From positions 1,116,001-1,180,000 of the forward strand of contig NZ_CP092588.1 of NCBI RefSeq assembly GCF_023920225.1: a DNA stretch of 64,000 nucleotides. Reading direction: 5' to 3'. Under the pieces are notes generated by a model. The model was not told the origin of the DNA. It was given only the letters and a program-made list of their open reading frames with translations, and made no database searches. A program made the position numbers and the translations under genes. Below are positions 63,293 to 64,000 of this stretch, piece after piece (position 1 is the stretch's first letter; every line of letters starts with the position of its first letter). This DNA is from Vibrio gazogenes. Lineage in GTDB: Bacteria > Pseudomonadota > Gammaproteobacteria > Enterobacterales > Vibrionaceae.

Positions 63293-64000
63293 TTATATTG
63301 CCATATCATTCGATATTGCGAGTTGAACCGCCCTTGCAGCATGAATTTCAGTCGTGTCATACAATGGTACTTGTGTATGTCCTTGTTGAATCAGTAGCGC
63401 GATTTCAGTACAACCAAGTATCACAGCCTCGGCACCCTGATCATGTAAACTGTTTACAATATTCAAATACTGTTCTCTTGATTCAGTGCAAATTATCCCC
63501 CGACACAATTGATCATAAATGATGTCGTGAACAACGGTTTGATCGTGGGTGTTAGGAACAATCACATCAATCCCAAACTTATCAACTAAGCGGCTTTTAT
63601 AGAAATCCTGCTCCATTGTGAAGCGAGTACCAAGTAACCCAACTTTCTTAACGCCGTCAGCAACCAATTTATCGGCCGTTGCATCGGCAATATGAAGAAT
63701 TGGGATAGAAATTTCAGCCTCAATTTCCGGAACAACTTTATGCATTGTATTTGTGCAAATCATTAAAAAATCAGCACCGCCAGCTTCAACTGACTTTGCT
63801 GCATTCGATAAAATCAATGCCGTTTCATCCCATTTGCCTTCATGTTGTAGCTTTTCAATTTCATCGAAATCAACACTATATAAGCAAATTTTTGCAGAAT
63901 GTAGGCCACCAAGTTCAGACTTAACACCTTCATTGATTGCCTTATAATAGCTGACGGTTGATTCCCAACTCATCCCACCTAACATTCCAATTGTTTTCAT
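63293..64000 (-). CDS. Aspartate/glutamate racemase family protein
   Basis: 235 aa, complete; the ATG is the last codon of the window. The cysteine pair of the two-base racemase mechanism is present: FLMICTNTMHK (about residue 82) and AVILGCTEIALL (about 197). The start KTIGMLGGMSWESTVSYY is typical of the YgeA/RacX group. It interconverts D- and L-amino acids, likely Asp or Glu. It may be an integron cassette, as an attC-like hairpin follows its stop. Confidence 0.92.
   Translation of the reverse strand: MKTIGMLGGMSWESTVSYYKAINEGVKSELGGLHSAKICLYSVDFDEIEKLQHEGKWDETALILSNAAKSVEAGGADFLMICTNTMHKVVPEIEAEISIPILHIADATADKLVADGVKKVGLLGTRFTMEQDFYKSRLVDKFGIDVIVPNTHDQTVVHDIIYDQLCRGIICTESREQYLNIVNSLHDQGAEAVILGCTEIALLIQQGHTQVPLYDTTEIHAARAVQLAISNDMAI

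Noticed and set aside
1-64000. Integron integrase, reverse transcriptase (retron/DGR), prophage or tRNA genes
   Set aside because: Looked for in the translated frames and sequence; none seen.

Overview
The window looks like a chromosomal segment of a Vibrio (gamma-proteobacterium). Three things support this. A 17-gene type VI secretion (T6SS) cluster runs in the order known from the V. cholerae large cluster (PAAR through vasL). Integron recombination sites of the V. parahaemolyticus/V. cholerae repeat type occur in the accessory part. The glpFK/glpABC loci are of ordinary gamma-proteobacterial type. I cannot name the species. No rRNA, tRNA or CRISPR array was seen.

Layout. 1-3.6 kb (+): the end of a zinc-type alcohol dehydrogenase and a TRAP transporter (DctP, DctQ, DctM), probably a sugar-acid or polyol uptake and oxidation unit. 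3.6-25.5 kb (-): the complete T6SS structural cluster with its sigma-54 activator VasH, but without hcp or vgrG. 26.4-30.3 kb (+): a soluble FIST-domain chemoreceptor, a LacI-type regulator and a small secreted protein. 30.3-37.7 kb: divergent glycerol genes, glpABC (-) and glpFK (+). 37.7-43.8 kb (-): an iron-siderophore ABC importer and a TonB-dependent receptor.

From about 43.9 to 56.2 kb the character changes to an accessory region. It holds (i) small single-gene cassettes, mostly on the minus strand, separated by attC-like hairpins, with no integrase in the window; (ii) an IS110-family element inserted exactly inside a canonical Vibrio attC, with a candidate bridge RNA whose loop contains 9 nt complementary to the right target flank; (iii) nucleotidyltransferase/HEPN-type modules, two of which share the same duplicated upstream region; (iv) a DNase-bacteriocin remnant with an intact immunity gene; and (v) many copies of an unrecognised multi-hairpin repeat family. 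The stems of these repeats change in compensatory fashion between copies, and two subtypes alternate in a higher-order tandem array. This family is the best candidate for something undescribed here.

56.3-60.8 kb (-) encodes a two-gene arabinoxylan-degrading locus: a CE6-like esterase and a very large GH43-CBM-CBM-CBM-GH62 enzyme. 61.6-64 kb (-) again looks cassette-like, with a GNAT acetyltransferase, a D-2-hydroxyacid dehydrogenase and an Asp/Glu racemase with attC-like hairpins or fragments between them.

All family assignments come from reading motifs in the translated sequence. No database search was possible.
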